Assembly: GCA_045535305.1 (NCBI GenBank)
Contig: JAZSLJ010000091.1
Coordinates: 62,001 to 126,000 of the forward strand
Source: UBA1081 sp045535305
GTDB taxonomy: Bacteria > Bacillota > Clostridia > Oscillospirales > Acutalibacteraceae
DNA length: 64,000 nucleotides
Direction: 5' to 3'
In this document: positions 51,149 to 59,803 of the stretch, in pieces
How the letters are laid out: the number at the start of each line of letters is the position of its first letter
Numbering within the stretch: position 1 is the first letter of the stretch
Notes under the pieces: model-generated
Told to the model about the DNA's origin: nothing
Databases searched by the model: none
The model's input: only the letters and a program-made list of their open reading frames with translations
Translations under genes and position numbers: made by a program

Positions 51149-52561
51149 TTACTGAATTTTAGGTTTGCCGCCGTCGCGGTAATACTGTGTACGTGTTTTC
51201 GGATGGGGATTGTTTGCCCAGATCTCCTCGGCAACAGGCTTCCATTCGTAGGCAAATTCATCACATTTTCCGCAAAGAGTGTCAACATCTTCTTCAATAA
51301 TCAAATCCGTTGACTTTGCACCTGTCTTTTTTATGATTGCACGCAGTTTTTCTGGATTTTCAAGCATGGGGCAAGGCATAAGATGGTTGTCGTTGAAGGG
51401 CTGACCTTTCCTGTATTCGGTAAATAACGGGTTTTTAAGACCTTCCAACAATGTGTGGGTATGAATATTTGCGTCGGAATAGTGAATGAATACGCAAGGC
51501 TCCATATCACCTCTTGAATTGATGTGGAAATAGTTTCTGCCTGCGGCAATACAACCGCCAACATATTCGCCGTCATCCTGGAAATCGAAAATGAACATAG
51601 GCTTGCCGTTTTTGCCGTTTCTTACCTTTTTGAGCCAATAGTACATATATTTTCTCTGTTCAGGTGTGGGGATAAGATTTTTATCACCGTCATGGCCTAC
51701 GGGCATATAGTTGAAATAGAAACCGAATTTTACGCCTTTTTCAACCATTAAATCAAGGAATTCATCACTTGTTACCATATCAAGATTTGTTCTTGTGTAA
51801 CAAATGGAAACGCCGAAAATACACTTGTTTTTCTTGAGCAGATCCATAGCTTTAAGGGTGGCTTCGTATGCACCCTCACCTCTTCGCCAGTCGTTGCTTT
51901 CCTCTGTTCCTTCAATGCTCAATGCAAGGGAAATGTTGCCGACGCGCTTCATTTCGTCGCAGAAAGCCTGATCTATAAGTGTTGCATTTGTGTATGCAAG
52001 GAAAGTACATTCGGGATGCGCTTCGCAGATTTTTATAATATCCTTTTTACGGATAAGAGGCTCGCCGCCTGTGTACATATAAACACGTGTACCCAATGCT
52101 TTACCCTGAGTAACGATATTGTCCATATCTTCGTATGAAAGATTAAGAGTGTGGCCGTATTCTGCCGCCCAACAGCCTTTACAGTTAAGATTGCATGCAC
52201 TTGTAGGGTCCATAAGCAGAAGGAAAGGGATATTACAACCGTATTTCTCCCTGTTTTCGCGAACTTCCTTTGTGCCTTTAAGACCTGCTTCATAGCCTAA
52301 GCTCATTGCAAGAGTTTTGATCATATTAGGGTCTGTATCCCTTAAAATATTTTTTGCAAGCTTTACATATACATTATCGGGGTTGTTTACGCCGTTTTTA
52401 AGCTTTTCAAGTGATTTACCCGGAAAAACTTTCCCGTAAAGGTCAATAAATCTACCTGCAATTTTAGGTATGTTTCTATCGGGATTCTTTGAAATGTATT
52501 TTATTGCAACATCAAGTGCTTTACTTAATGCTGCACGTTTTATTTTATCCTTTGCAGACAC
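51149..52561 (-). CDS. Radical SAM protein with SPASM-like C-terminal cysteines
   Basis: A 470-aa protein. An N-terminal helical part (about 1-110) precedes the radical SAM core, whose cluster motif is SACNLNCKGCWAAEY (C-x3-C-x2-C) near 122. YMYTGGEPLIRKKDII near 160 is the SAM-binding GGE. Later cysteines, in GGCIAAGRNYFHINSRGDM, PCVFIHYSD and LCGKCDEF, suggest an extra iron-sulfur cluster as in SPASM or twitch domains. The start is GTG at 52561, eight bases after GGAGG. No peptide substrate gene is adjacent, so the reaction is unknown. Confidence 0.85.
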   Translation of the reverse strand: MSAKDKIKRAALSKALDVAIKYISKNPDRNIPKIAGRFIDLYGKVFPGKSLEKLKNGVNNPDNVYVKLAKNILRDTDPNMIKTLAMSLGYEAGLKGTKEVRENREKYGCNIPFLLLMDPTSACNLNCKGCWAAEYGHTLNLSYEDMDNIVTQGKALGTRVYMYTGGEPLIRKKDIIKICEAHPECTFLAYTNATLIDQAFCDEMKRVGNISLALSIEGTEESNDWRRGEGAYEATLKAMDLLKKNKCIFGVSICYTRTNLDMVTSDEFLDLMVEKGVKFGFYFNYMPVGHDGDKNLIPTPEQRKYMYYWLKKVRNGKNGKPMFIFDFQDDGEYVGGCIAAGRNYFHINSRGDMEPCVFIHYSDANIHTHTLLEGLKNPLFTEYRKGQPFNDNHLMPCPMLENPEKLRAIIKKTGAKSTDLIIEEDVDTLCGKCDEFAYEWKPVAEEIWANNPHPKTRTQYYRDGGKPKIQ

Positions 52562-52594
52562 AGTTTTATCCTCCTTTGTATGCAAATCGCAACT

Positions 52595-52623
52595 ATTATA
52601 ACATAAATTTTTGCCTGTGTAAA
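52595..52623 (-). promoter_or_regulatory. Promoter of the radical SAM gene
   Basis: On the minus strand TTTACA, 17 bp, TATAAT. Confidence 0.7.
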
Positions 52624-52678
52624 TAATAATATGGTTACAATTTTGAAATACTTTTTATAATAAACAGTAATATTTTTC

Positions 52679-52707
52679 TTGTAACAATCAATATTATGTG
52701 CTATTAT
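52679..52707 (+). promoter_or_regulatory. Promoter of the TVP38-like gene
   Basis: TTGTAA, 17 bp, TATTAT, about 20 bp before the AGAGGT site. It diverges from the radical SAM promoter. Confidence 0.6.
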
Positions 52708-52739
52708 AATAAAAGATTTTATTTGTGCAGAGGTATAAA

Positions 52740-53420
52740 ATGACAAAACAGCAAAAAGAAATCTTTGGTATTGTTTTAAGGGCAACGGTTGCAATGGTTT
52801 TGTTTGTTATTGCAATAGTAAATTACGATAAGCTTTCAAACCTTGATGTCGAGGCTCTTTTGCAGACCTTTGACAATACGGCAGTAATAATAGCGGTTGT
52901 TCTTGCATTGTATTTTGTAAAAGGCTTGATTTTTGTCCTGCCCGCATCAGTTATTTACGTTGCAGTCGGTGTGATTTTGCCAACAGGTCTTGCTGTCGGT
53001 GCGAATATTGTCGGTATTATAATCGAAGTAGTTATAACATATATGTTAGGCAGATTTTTGGGCGGTGAGCTTGTAAGAAAAATCATTCTTAAAAGCAAAA
53101 AGGGGCAAAAAATTCTTGATACGGATTTTCAGAATAAAAAAAGCCTTATTTTTATAACAAGACTTCTGCCCGTATTCCCCATTGACTTTTTAAGCCTGTT
53201 TTTCGGTGCGACAAAAAGCAACTTTCTGCTTTATTTTGTGCTTTCCGTTGCGGGACTTGCGCCGAGAGTAATACTTTTTACAATAATCGGCGATAATCTG
53301 TTTAAGTGGATACCGATGGATAAGCTGATTTTTATTGTTATATGCTGTATCCCCATTGGTGTTGCGGTGTATCTGTTTAAAAAGTTTTATATTGATAAGA
53401 AAAAGAATAAGCAAAACTGA
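52740..53420 (+). CDS. TVP38/TMEM64 (DedA-related) membrane protein
   Basis: A 226-aa integral membrane protein with about six hydrophobic segments. The family motif region is GRFLGGELVRKIILKSKKGQ near 110 followed by RLLPVFPIDFLSLFFGATK, typical of TVP38/TMEM64 (VTT) proteins, some of which are lipid scramblases. The ATG at 52740 follows AGAGGT. The Na/Pi cotransporter gene starts 41 bases downstream on the same strand. Confidence 0.88.
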   Translation: MTKQQKEIFGIVLRATVAMVLFVIAIVNYDKLSNLDVEALLQTFDNTAVIIAVVLALYFVKGLIFVLPASVIYVAVGVILPTGLAVGANIVGIIIEVVITYMLGRFLGGELVRKIILKSKKGQKILDTDFQNKKSLIFITRLLPVFPIDFLSLFFGATKSNFLLYFVLSVAGLAPRVILFTIIGDNLFKWIPMDKLIFIVICCIPIGVAVYLFKKFYIDKKKNKQN

Positions 53421-53461
53421 ATTGATATTAAAAAAACAGAATTTTCAGGTGGTGTAAGATA

Positions 53462-55207
53462 ATGGATGTTTTTTCAATAATAACAATGTTTGGCGGACTT
53501 GCGTTCTTCCTTTACGGAATGCACGTTCTTTCGTCAGGTCTTGAAAAAATGGCAGGCGGAAAAATGGAGTCCGTGCTGAAAAAAATCACGTCTAACCGTT
53601 TTAAAGGGCTTGCATTGGGTGCTGTTGTAACGGCTGTTATTCAGTCCTCGTCTGCAGTAACGGTTATGCTTGTAGGTCTTGTTAACTCGGGTATTATGCA
53701 GCTTACTCAGGCTGTAAGTGTTACTATGGGTTCAAATATCGGTACAACCATAACGGCGTGGGTATTAAGCCTTACGGGAATTGACAGCGATAACATCTGG
53801 ATAAACCTGTTAAAGCCTGCTAATTTTTCTCCGATTGTTGCTTTTATCGGCATTATACTGATAATGGCGGGCAAAAAACAGAGTCAGAAGGATATTGGCT
53901 CCATATGCATAGGCTTTGCGGTGCTTATGTTCGGTATGTCCACTATGTCGGGTGCCGTTGATGCACTTTCCGAAGATCCCCGCTTTACAGGTATTTTCAC
54001 TCTTTTCGCAAACCCTGTAATGGGTGTGTTGGTTGGCGTGGTGTTTACTGCGGTTGTTCAGTCATCATCTGCCTCGGTAGGTGTTTTGCAGGCAATTTCA
54101 ATGACCGGTGCAATCTCGTATTCAGCGGCAATCCCCATTATTATGGGGCAGAATATCGGTACTTGCGTTTCTTCCCTTATCGCTTGTGTAGGTACTTCAA
54201 AAAACGCAAAGCGCGTAGCAGCAGTGCATATTATGTTCAATTCAATAGGAACTGTAATCTGCCTTGCCGTATGGCTTATTGTCAACGGCATATTTAATCT
54301 GTCTTTTGCGGATTCGTCAGTAGCACCTCACGATATAGCAGTTATTCACACTATTTTCAATGTTGCAACAACAGTTGTTCTGTTCCCCTTTGCATCACTT
54401 CTTGAAAAGCTTGTAAAAGTTATTATTCGCGATAACAAAATGCAGGAACAGCAGGTATTGCTTGATGACCGTCTTATGACCGTACCCTCTTTTGCGGTTG
54501 CAAAGGCTTTTGATGTTACAAAGGACATGGGTTCAGCGGCGAAAAAGGCTGTAAGAAAGGCAGTTTCTCTGCTTGACGGATACGATGAAAAGGTTGCTCA
54601 GAAGGTCAGCGATACGGAGTCTTTGCTTGACAGATATGAAGACGAATTAGGCACTTATCTTGTAAAGCTTTCAAAAAAAGAGGTTAATGACAGCGATGCA
54701 AGGCAAATTTCAAAGCTGCTTCACTCAATAAGTAACTTTGAAAGAATCGGCGACCACGCAAACAATATCCTCGGTAATGCAAAGGAAATGCACGATAAGA
54801 AAATATCTTTTTCTGCTGATGCAAAAGAGGAGCTTGACAATCTTGCAGATGCAATTTCCGAAATTCTGAGCATTACCGTAAAAGCCTTCAGAAATGACGA
54901 TATAGCTCTTGCCGAAACGGTTGAACCGCTTGAACAGGTTATTGATGTTTTAACACAGGAGATAAAATCAAGACATATCAACCGCCTTACAAAGGGTGAG
55001 TGTACTATCGAACTGGGATTTATCCTTATGGATACGCTTACAAACTTTGAAAGAATAAGCGACCATTGTTCAAACATTGCCGTTGCAGTTATTGAGGCTC
55101 AGAGAGATGCATTTGATGCCCATCAGTATATCAGCGCGGTTAAAAATGATGAATCGGGTAAATTCAGCGAATGTTACGACAGATATCTTAAACAGTACTC
55201 GCTGTAA
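53462..55207 (+). CDS. Na/Pi cotransporter family protein with PhoU-like tail
   Basis: A 581-aa transporter. The N-terminal half carries the two inverted Na/Pi-cotransporter repeats, each with a QSSSA motif: VVTAVIQSSSAVTVMLVGL near 60 and VVFTAVVQSSSASVGVLQAI near 195. The C-terminal ~230 residues are helical and PhoU-like (LLHSISNFERIGDHANNIL and LTNFERISDHCSNIAVAVIE), probably regulatory. It takes up phosphate or another anion with sodium. The ATG follows AGGTGG. Confidence 0.93.
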   Translation: MDVFSIITMFGGLAFFLYGMHVLSSGLEKMAGGKMESVLKKITSNRFKGLALGAVVTAVIQSSSAVTVMLVGLVNSGIMQLTQAVSVTMGSNIGTTITAWVLSLTGIDSDNIWINLLKPANFSPIVAFIGIILIMAGKKQSQKDIGSICIGFAVLMFGMSTMSGAVDALSEDPRFTGIFTLFANPVMGVLVGVVFTAVVQSSSASVGVLQAISMTGAISYSAAIPIIMGQNIGTCVSSLIACVGTSKNAKRVAAVHIMFNSIGTVICLAVWLIVNGIFNLSFADSSVAPHDIAVIHTIFNVATTVVLFPFASLLEKLVKVIIRDNKMQEQQVLLDDRLMTVPSFAVAKAFDVTKDMGSAAKKAVRKAVSLLDGYDEKVAQKVSDTESLLDRYEDELGTYLVKLSKKEVNDSDARQISKLLHSISNFERIGDHANNILGNAKEMHDKKISFSADAKEELDNLADAISEILSITVKAFRNDDIALAETVEPLEQVIDVLTQEIKSRHINRLTKGECTIELGFILMDTLTNFERISDHCSNIAVAVIEAQRDAFDAHQYISAVKNDESGKFSECYDRYLKQYSL

Positions 55208-55233
55208 ATACTTGATATTCAGTTTAAAAACAG

Positions 55234-55261
55234 TCCCGACACCTGTAGATGTCGGGATTTT
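55234..55261 (+). terminator. Terminator between Na/Pi gene and mntP
   Basis: TCCCGACA pairs with TGTCGGGA around an eight-base loop and TTTTA follows. It lies just before the mntP ribosome binding site, so it could also control mntP. Confidence 0.7.
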
Positions 55262-55276
55262 ATCGGAGGAAAAACA

Positions 55277-55861
55277 ATGGAATGGAGTTTTATGTTTTTC
55301 GTAAACAGCATTATGCTCGGTATGGGTCTTGCGATGGATGCATTTTCTGTTTCTATGGCAAACGGACTTAATGAAACGGGCATGAAAAAGGGCAAAATGT
55401 GTACCGTTGCGGGCGTTTTTGCTGTTTTCCAGGCATTGATGCCGATGCTTGGCTGGGTTTGCGTACATACCGTTGTTCAGTATTTTTCAGCGTTTGAAAA
55501 GTTTATCCCCTGGATTGCTCTTGTTCTTCTTCTGTTTATCGGCGGAAAAATGCTTTTTGACGGCATCCGTAATAAGGATTCGGAAGAAGAAAAACAGGGT
55601 GTAGGTATTGCCGCACTTCTTGTACAGGGCGTTGCAACATCAATCGACGCTCTTTCCGTCGGATTTACTATTGCAGAGTATAATTGGGTTATGGCTCTTG
55701 TCGCCGCAATTATTATTGCTGTTGTAACATTTGTTATCTGCATGGCAGGTATAGCAATAGGCAAAAAATTCGGCACGAAGCTTTCAAATAAAGCGCAGAT
55801 TTTCGGCGGCGTTATATTAATTATTATCGGTATAGAGATTTTTGTAACGGGAATATTTTGA
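55277..55861 (+). CDS. mntP: Manganese efflux pump MntP
   Basis: A 194-aa six-span membrane protein of usual length. The duplicated signature motifs are LGMGLAMDAFSVSMANGL near 15 and VQGVATSIDALSVGFTIAEY near 120, each with the conserved Asp. MntP exports Mn2+. The ATG follows CGGAGGA. The expected yybP-ykoY manganese riboswitch is not visible; only a small terminator hairpin lies upstream. The stop codon is followed at once by element C. Confidence 0.95.
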   Translation: MEWSFMFFVNSIMLGMGLAMDAFSVSMANGLNETGMKKGKMCTVAGVFAVFQALMPMLGWVCVHTVVQYFSAFEKFIPWIALVLLLFIGGKMLFDGIRNKDSEEEKQGVGIAALLVQGVATSIDALSVGFTIAEYNWVMALVAAIIIAVVTFVICMAGIAIGKKFGTKLSNKAQIFGGVILIIIGIEIFVTGIF

Positions 55862-56005
55862 TAAATAATAATTTATCTAATTAACAATGTACAATGTATA
55901 ATGTACAATGGTGGAAAGGGCTTCGCCCTTTGACCCGATTTTTATGATTCAATAATTGTACATTGTAAATTGTACATTGTAAATTGTACATTAAATTATT
56001 GTTTA
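55862..56005. repeat. Heptamer-array inverted element, copy C
   Basis: A 144-bp element with ends TAAATAATAATTTA (55862-55875) and TAAATTATTGTTTA (55992-56005). The left arm has four ACAATGT-type heptamers (55884-55911); the right arm has five ATTGTAC/ATTGTAA heptamers (55955-55989). One central hairpin, AAAGGGC-ttc-GCCCTTT (55915-55931), lies in a 26-base block that matches copy A at 21 positions. The difference in the stem is compensatory: an A-T pair in A is a G-C pair here. It starts on the base after the mntP stop. Confidence 0.85.
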
Positions 56006-56011
56006 GCTCTA

Positions 56012-56040
56012 TTGACAGATAGGGCTTTTTATGTTACCAT
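56012..56040 (+). promoter_or_regulatory. Promoter of padR operon
   Basis: TTGACA, 17 bp, TACCAT, starting seven bases after the right end of element C. Confidence 0.6.
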
Positions 56041-56085
56041 ATACATAGATACTCAATGCATTGAATAAAAAGGTAGGTGTTAAAA

Positions 56086-56433
56086 ATGAAAATCAGCAAG
56101 GAGCTTGCAAAGGGTAGTACAGCTTTGCTCGTATTGAGTGTGCTTGCAAAGCGTGAAATGTACGGTTACCAGATAATAAGAACGGTTGAGGTTATGAGTG
56201 AGGACGTTTTTCAGCTCAACGAGGGTACGCTTTATCCCATTCTTCATTCTCTTGAAAACGAGGGATATCTGACATCCTATTGGAGCGAAAAAAGTGAGTC
56301 TGCACGCCGCAGAAAGTATTACAAAATCACTCCGCAAGGCTTGAAAGAGCTTGAAAGCCAGAAGCAGGAGTGGAACGTGTATTCTTCTGCCGTTTCAAAA
56401 GTGTTGGGAGGTGCAGAAATTGTCATCGCCTGA
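56086..56433 (+). CDS. PadR-family transcriptional regulator
   Basis: A 115-aa winged-helix repressor. ALLVLSVLAKREMYGYQIIR and EGTLYPILHSLENEGYLTSY are the DNA-binding core, and RRRKYYKITPQGLKELESQK forms the wing. Small PadR proteins paired with a membrane protein of the HAAS type are common in clostridia and usually repress their own operon. The ATG at 56086 is used rather than a GTG three codons earlier. Its 3' end overlaps the membrane partner by 14 bases. Confidence 0.93.
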   Translation: MKISKELAKGSTALLVLSVLAKREMYGYQIIRTVEVMSEDVFQLNEGTLYPILHSLENEGYLTSYWSEKSESARRRKYYKITPQGLKELESQKQEWNVYSSAVSKVLGGAEIVIA

Positions 56434-58072
56434 TTTTGAATATATTGTAAAAAATATTTGTTACGGTATCAGAAGCAACCGCGCAAGAGAGGATGCGGAA
56501 GAGGAGCTTTTGGGTCATCTTGAAGATTCTTATGAACGTAATATTGCAATAGGTAAGAGTGAAAAAGAAGCCTTTGATGCTTCCGTTGCAAGTCTTGGTA
56601 ATACAAAGCTTCTTGCCCAACAGCTTGAGGCTGTTCACGCCCATTCTCCCGCCGCACAGATGAAATCTGCAATATGGGTGTTTATTATCGGCTTTTTGTT
56701 GCAAAAAATTCAGATAAATGTGTATGAAGGTATGCCGGTAATAACAGATTTTATAGGCATTATTTGCTGGTTGGTTGCGCTTTATCTGATGCGTAACGTA
56801 AATAAAAATCTTAAAACCGCACATATATCTTATACGTTTGTATTTTTGCTTTATGTTGTTAATAACTGCTTGCAAGGATACGGCGTTCAGAATGATATCT
56901 GGGGTTATACATATATAATAGCGAACTGTGTTTTGCATTTTATAACGCTGTGCAGTACATATTACGGATTTATCGTAATGGATAAAACTTATTGCGGCGA
57001 GAGCGAAAAAAGAAAACCGCACCTATGGTTTGTGCTTGTTTATACGGCATTCGAGCTTGCGGTTACGGGTTTTCTATCCGTTCTGCACTACGGTGAAAAG
57101 ATAAATTTTGAAGGCGGTTTGATTTTTATAATAATCGTTGCCGTTTATGCTTTTATCCTCGTTCAGTTTGTCAGATTAAAAAACAGGCTCTGGGATGCAG
57201 ATGCCCGTTACGGTATAGATTCCTTTGATAAAAAGAGTAAATCTGTTTTTTGTACGGTTATTGCATTGAGCATACTTTGCCCGATGTGTTTTATGTACGC
57301 TTATGCCGTGAAGGACACACCGAAAAGGGAATTGGTTATTCACGATATTGAGAATCAGGCTGAAACCGATGCAGTACGTGAGCATATGGCGGAGCTGGGT
57401 GTTGACGACGAAACTCTTGCTATGATTCCCGACAGCGAAATTATCAATTATAAAGATGCGTTAAGTATGACGTTCAGCGCGCAAGGGTATAAAGACGGAT
57501 ATATAGACTGCAGAATATTTGATTTTTATTTTGCGGATAAAAACGGCGGTTACAGTGTGCGTTCACTTTTTGTGCTGAATAATTCGGAATGCAGATACCG
57601 AATGGGGCTGTATTATCTGAATTTTGACGACAGCTTCAGTAATATCGAGCCATCTGATGAAAAGGCTGTTTATGTTTCTGTTTTGCAGAAGCAGGGGGAC
57701 AAATACTATGCAAAAAAGCCGATAAACTATAAGTTTGATTTGTTTGAAAACCTTTCAAAGGTGCCCAACGGCTTTGATTTTAAAGCAGAGGATGATCAGA
57801 CCGTAATATTTGCAATAAATCATAAAATCCGTGATGCAAGAGTAAATTTTACACTGCATCAGGGGCTGATATTTGTTTATCAGAAAGTGCCGCTTTCGTT
57901 TATGTTCAATACTGTTGAACAGGCGGCTATGGCTTCGGGAAATTATGATTTCCATTCATTCAGAAGCAGCAGCGATTTGTTTATGGAATCATATTATTGT
58001 ATGGACAGCGAAATGTTCCGACCTGAAATGGTCGGTCAGACGTATTATACACCTGATGAGTTTATTGAATAA
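56420..58072 (+). CDS. HAAS/permease-prefix domain membrane protein
   Basis: A 550-aa protein. The N-terminal soluble part (about 1-75) has the HAAS pattern RAREDAEEELLGHLEDSYER and EAFDASVASLGNTKLLAQQL. Membrane spans follow between about 85 and 310 (for example WVFIIGFLLQKIQINVYEG, FITLCSTYYGFIVMD and VFCTVIALSILCPMCFMYAY), then a large outside C-terminal part of about 230 residues. The start is TTG at 56420, seven bases after GGGAGGTG inside padR, so translation is coupled to the regulator. The function is unknown. Confidence 0.78.
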   Translation: MSSPDFEYIVKNICYGIRSNRAREDAEEELLGHLEDSYERNIAIGKSEKEAFDASVASLGNTKLLAQQLEAVHAHSPAAQMKSAIWVFIIGFLLQKIQINVYEGMPVITDFIGIICWLVALYLMRNVNKNLKTAHISYTFVFLLYVVNNCLQGYGVQNDIWGYTYIIANCVLHFITLCSTYYGFIVMDKTYCGESEKRKPHLWFVLVYTAFELAVTGFLSVLHYGEKINFEGGLIFIIIVAVYAFILVQFVRLKNRLWDADARYGIDSFDKKSKSVFCTVIALSILCPMCFMYAYAVKDTPKRELVIHDIENQAETDAVREHMAELGVDDETLAMIPDSEIINYKDALSMTFSAQGYKDGYIDCRIFDFYFADKNGGYSVRSLFVLNNSECRYRMGLYYLNFDDSFSNIEPSDEKAVYVSVLQKQGDKYYAKKPINYKFDLFENLSKVPNGFDFKAEDDQTVIFAINHKIRDARVNFTLHQGLIFVYQKVPLSFMFNTVEQAAMASGNYDFHSFRSSSDLFMESYYCMDSEMFRPEMVGQTYYTPDEFIE

Positions 58073-58077
58073 TTAAA

Positions 58078-58117
58078 AAGACTGCAATCGTTAGTGATTG
58101 CAGTCTTAATTTTTTTT
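58078..58117. terminator. Bidirectional terminator between HAAS and MFS genes
   Basis: AAGACTGCAATC pairs with GATTGCAGTCTT around GTTAGT and is followed by AATTTTTTTT; it also lies at the end of the convergent MFS gene. Confidence 0.9.
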
Positions 58118-59570
58118 AATCCCATTCAGTACCTGTTACGGTGTCCATGTCAATACCCTTTGTGTCGTGTGTTTTTGTTGAGAGGGTGAACAGTGCGCCC
58201 GCAAAGCCCGGAATAGCAAGGCAAAGAGCAATTATCCATTCATAGCTGTTGCCTAAAACCGTAACAAGAGGCATACCAACAACATATGTTATTGCCACGC
58301 CTACTGCCACTACAATGTACTGCGCCGATATGGTTGATGAACGCAGGTTTGTAGGGGAGGATTCGCCAATCATCATTATAAGCACGTCGTTTGTTGAGTA
58401 GTAGCCGCCGATGCAAGCACCGCAGAGGAAGCCTACAATATACGGACTTAAATTCATATTTGCACCTACAACAAAGCCCACAAGTGATACAAGACATATT
58501 GAAGCCATTGTAACAGCCGCCGCTTTTCTGCCTTTGAGGTCAGAAACAAAACCCATTACGACCTGAGCGCAAGCACTGCCTATTGTAAATAAGAACAATG
58601 CAGTTGTCAGAACACCTACGCTTGCGGCATTTACTGCCTCGTCAAGGGTTGCATACATTCCGTTTTTAACGTAGTAGTTAGCATAGCCGTATGACATTAT
58701 GGGGCTGTAATCTATCGTTACAAGAAAACCTAAATTTGCAATAGCCGCAGAGATATAGAGCCATTTGAGCTGTTTGTGCTTGAATGCAAACTTAATTGCA
58801 TTTATAAGTCCGCCCTGTGCATTTGCCTCTTTTTCGGTCTGCTGAGCCAATTCTCTTTCTTCATCGGTCATTTTAAGGTAACGCAGTCTTGAATCGATGA
58901 ATGCATCTGTTTCCCTTGCGGAAAGAAGCGCTATAAAACTGCAGAAAAGACCTACAATGGCGGGGATAAGGTAAACCTCTCTCCATTCGGATGCTGTTTC
59001 CATAAGCATTCTTCTTAACAGCGGAACGAGCATAACGCCCATGTTTGCAACGAATTTTATGGTAGAGTACATTATTGCTCTGCGTTTTGACGGAGCAGTT
59101 TCCATTATGTAAACAACGTGCATATCGTGAGGGATGAAGAACTGAACCATACAAGCGCCCACGAAGTAAAGGAACAGGTTGTTTGACAGGAAAATGATAA
59201 GAAGCGCAAAGCTCATACCGAAGGTGTTGATGATGAGGAACTTTTTTCTGCCCCATTTGTCCGCAAGAGGTCTGTATACAAGACCTATCATCTGGAAGGG
59301 AACTACAACCATCGACAGAATATTGAGTATGCCTACGGAGCTTTCACCGAAGGATGCCAACAGGTCGTTTGCAATTTCTGTTTTCATAAAAGTGCCTATC
59401 TGTGAGGCAATTTCATCAGTTGCGTAAATGAGAGTGATAACGAACACAAGATATGCAAAATAATAGCTTTTCTTGGGTTTTGATTTTTCATACTCCCATT
59501 TTTTAATCTCTTTTTCACGCTTAGCCGCAATTTTGCTGAGCTTTTCGGGACTGAGCTGTTTGGTTTTCAT
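58116..59570 (-). CDS. Major facilitator superfamily transporter
   Basis: A 484-aa protein with about twelve spans. The loop-2/3 MFS signature is VYRPLADKWGRKKFLIINTF near 105, and its second-half counterpart is MGFVSDLKGRKAAAVTMASI near 345. A charged cytosolic N terminus (LSPEKLSKIAAKREKEIKKW) comes first. The layout resembles the sugar-porter or SHS-type MFS branch; substrate unknown. The ATG at 59570 follows AGGAGAT, which lies just inside the junction with element D. Confidence 0.88.
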   Translation of the reverse strand: MKTKQLSPEKLSKIAAKREKEIKKWEYEKSKPKKSYYFAYLVFVITLIYATDEIASQIGTFMKTEIANDLLASFGESSVGILNILSMVVVPFQMIGLVYRPLADKWGRKKFLIINTFGMSFALLIIFLSNNLFLYFVGACMVQFFIPHDMHVVYIMETAPSKRRAIMYSTIKFVANMGVMLVPLLRRMLMETASEWREVYLIPAIVGLFCSFIALLSARETDAFIDSRLRYLKMTDEERELAQQTEKEANAQGGLINAIKFAFKHKQLKWLYISAAIANLGFLVTIDYSPIMSYGYANYYVKNGMYATLDEAVNAASVGVLTTALFLFTIGSACAQVVMGFVSDLKGRKAAAVTMASICLVSLVGFVVGANMNLSPYIVGFLCGACIGGYYSTNDVLIMMIGESSPTNLRSSTISAQYIVVAVGVAITYVVGMPLVTVLGNSYEWIIALCLAIPGFAGALFTLSTKTHDTKGIDMDTVTGTEWD

Positions 59571-59587
59571 CGGAACATCTCCTTTTA

Positions 59588-59803
59588 TAAACAATAATTT
59601 ATCGCACAGCGATAAATTATTGTAGCGATATAAATCCGTAAACGGATTTGCGATATACCTGGCGGTGCGATATATACATTCGTATGCGATATGTGCCTGT
59701 CGGCACGCGGATTTATATCATATCGCATTTGAGCAAAGCGAAAATATATCGCATTGTAAATATATCGCGTTGCGTCAGCAACATATCGCTAAATTATTAT
59801 TTA
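59588..59803. repeat. Heptamer-type inverted element, copy D (interspersed form)
   Basis: A 216-bp element with ends TAAACAATAATTTA (59588-59601) and TAAATTATTATTTA (59790-59803). GCGATAT occurs four times in the left half (59625, 59650, 59667, 59686) and its complement ATATCGC four times in the right half (59720, 59746, 59762, 59783). Short hairpins lie between the copies, such as AATCCG/CGGATT and TGCC/GGCA. The left end is doubled: CAATAATTTATCGC and its complement (59592-59605, 59609-59622) around ACA. The right end gives the stop codon of secA. Confidence 0.82.

Noticed and set aside
55207..55277. Manganese riboswitch (yybP-ykoY) upstream of mntP
   Set aside because: The gap is only 69 bases and shows just a simple terminator hairpin; the conserved riboswitch core is absent.
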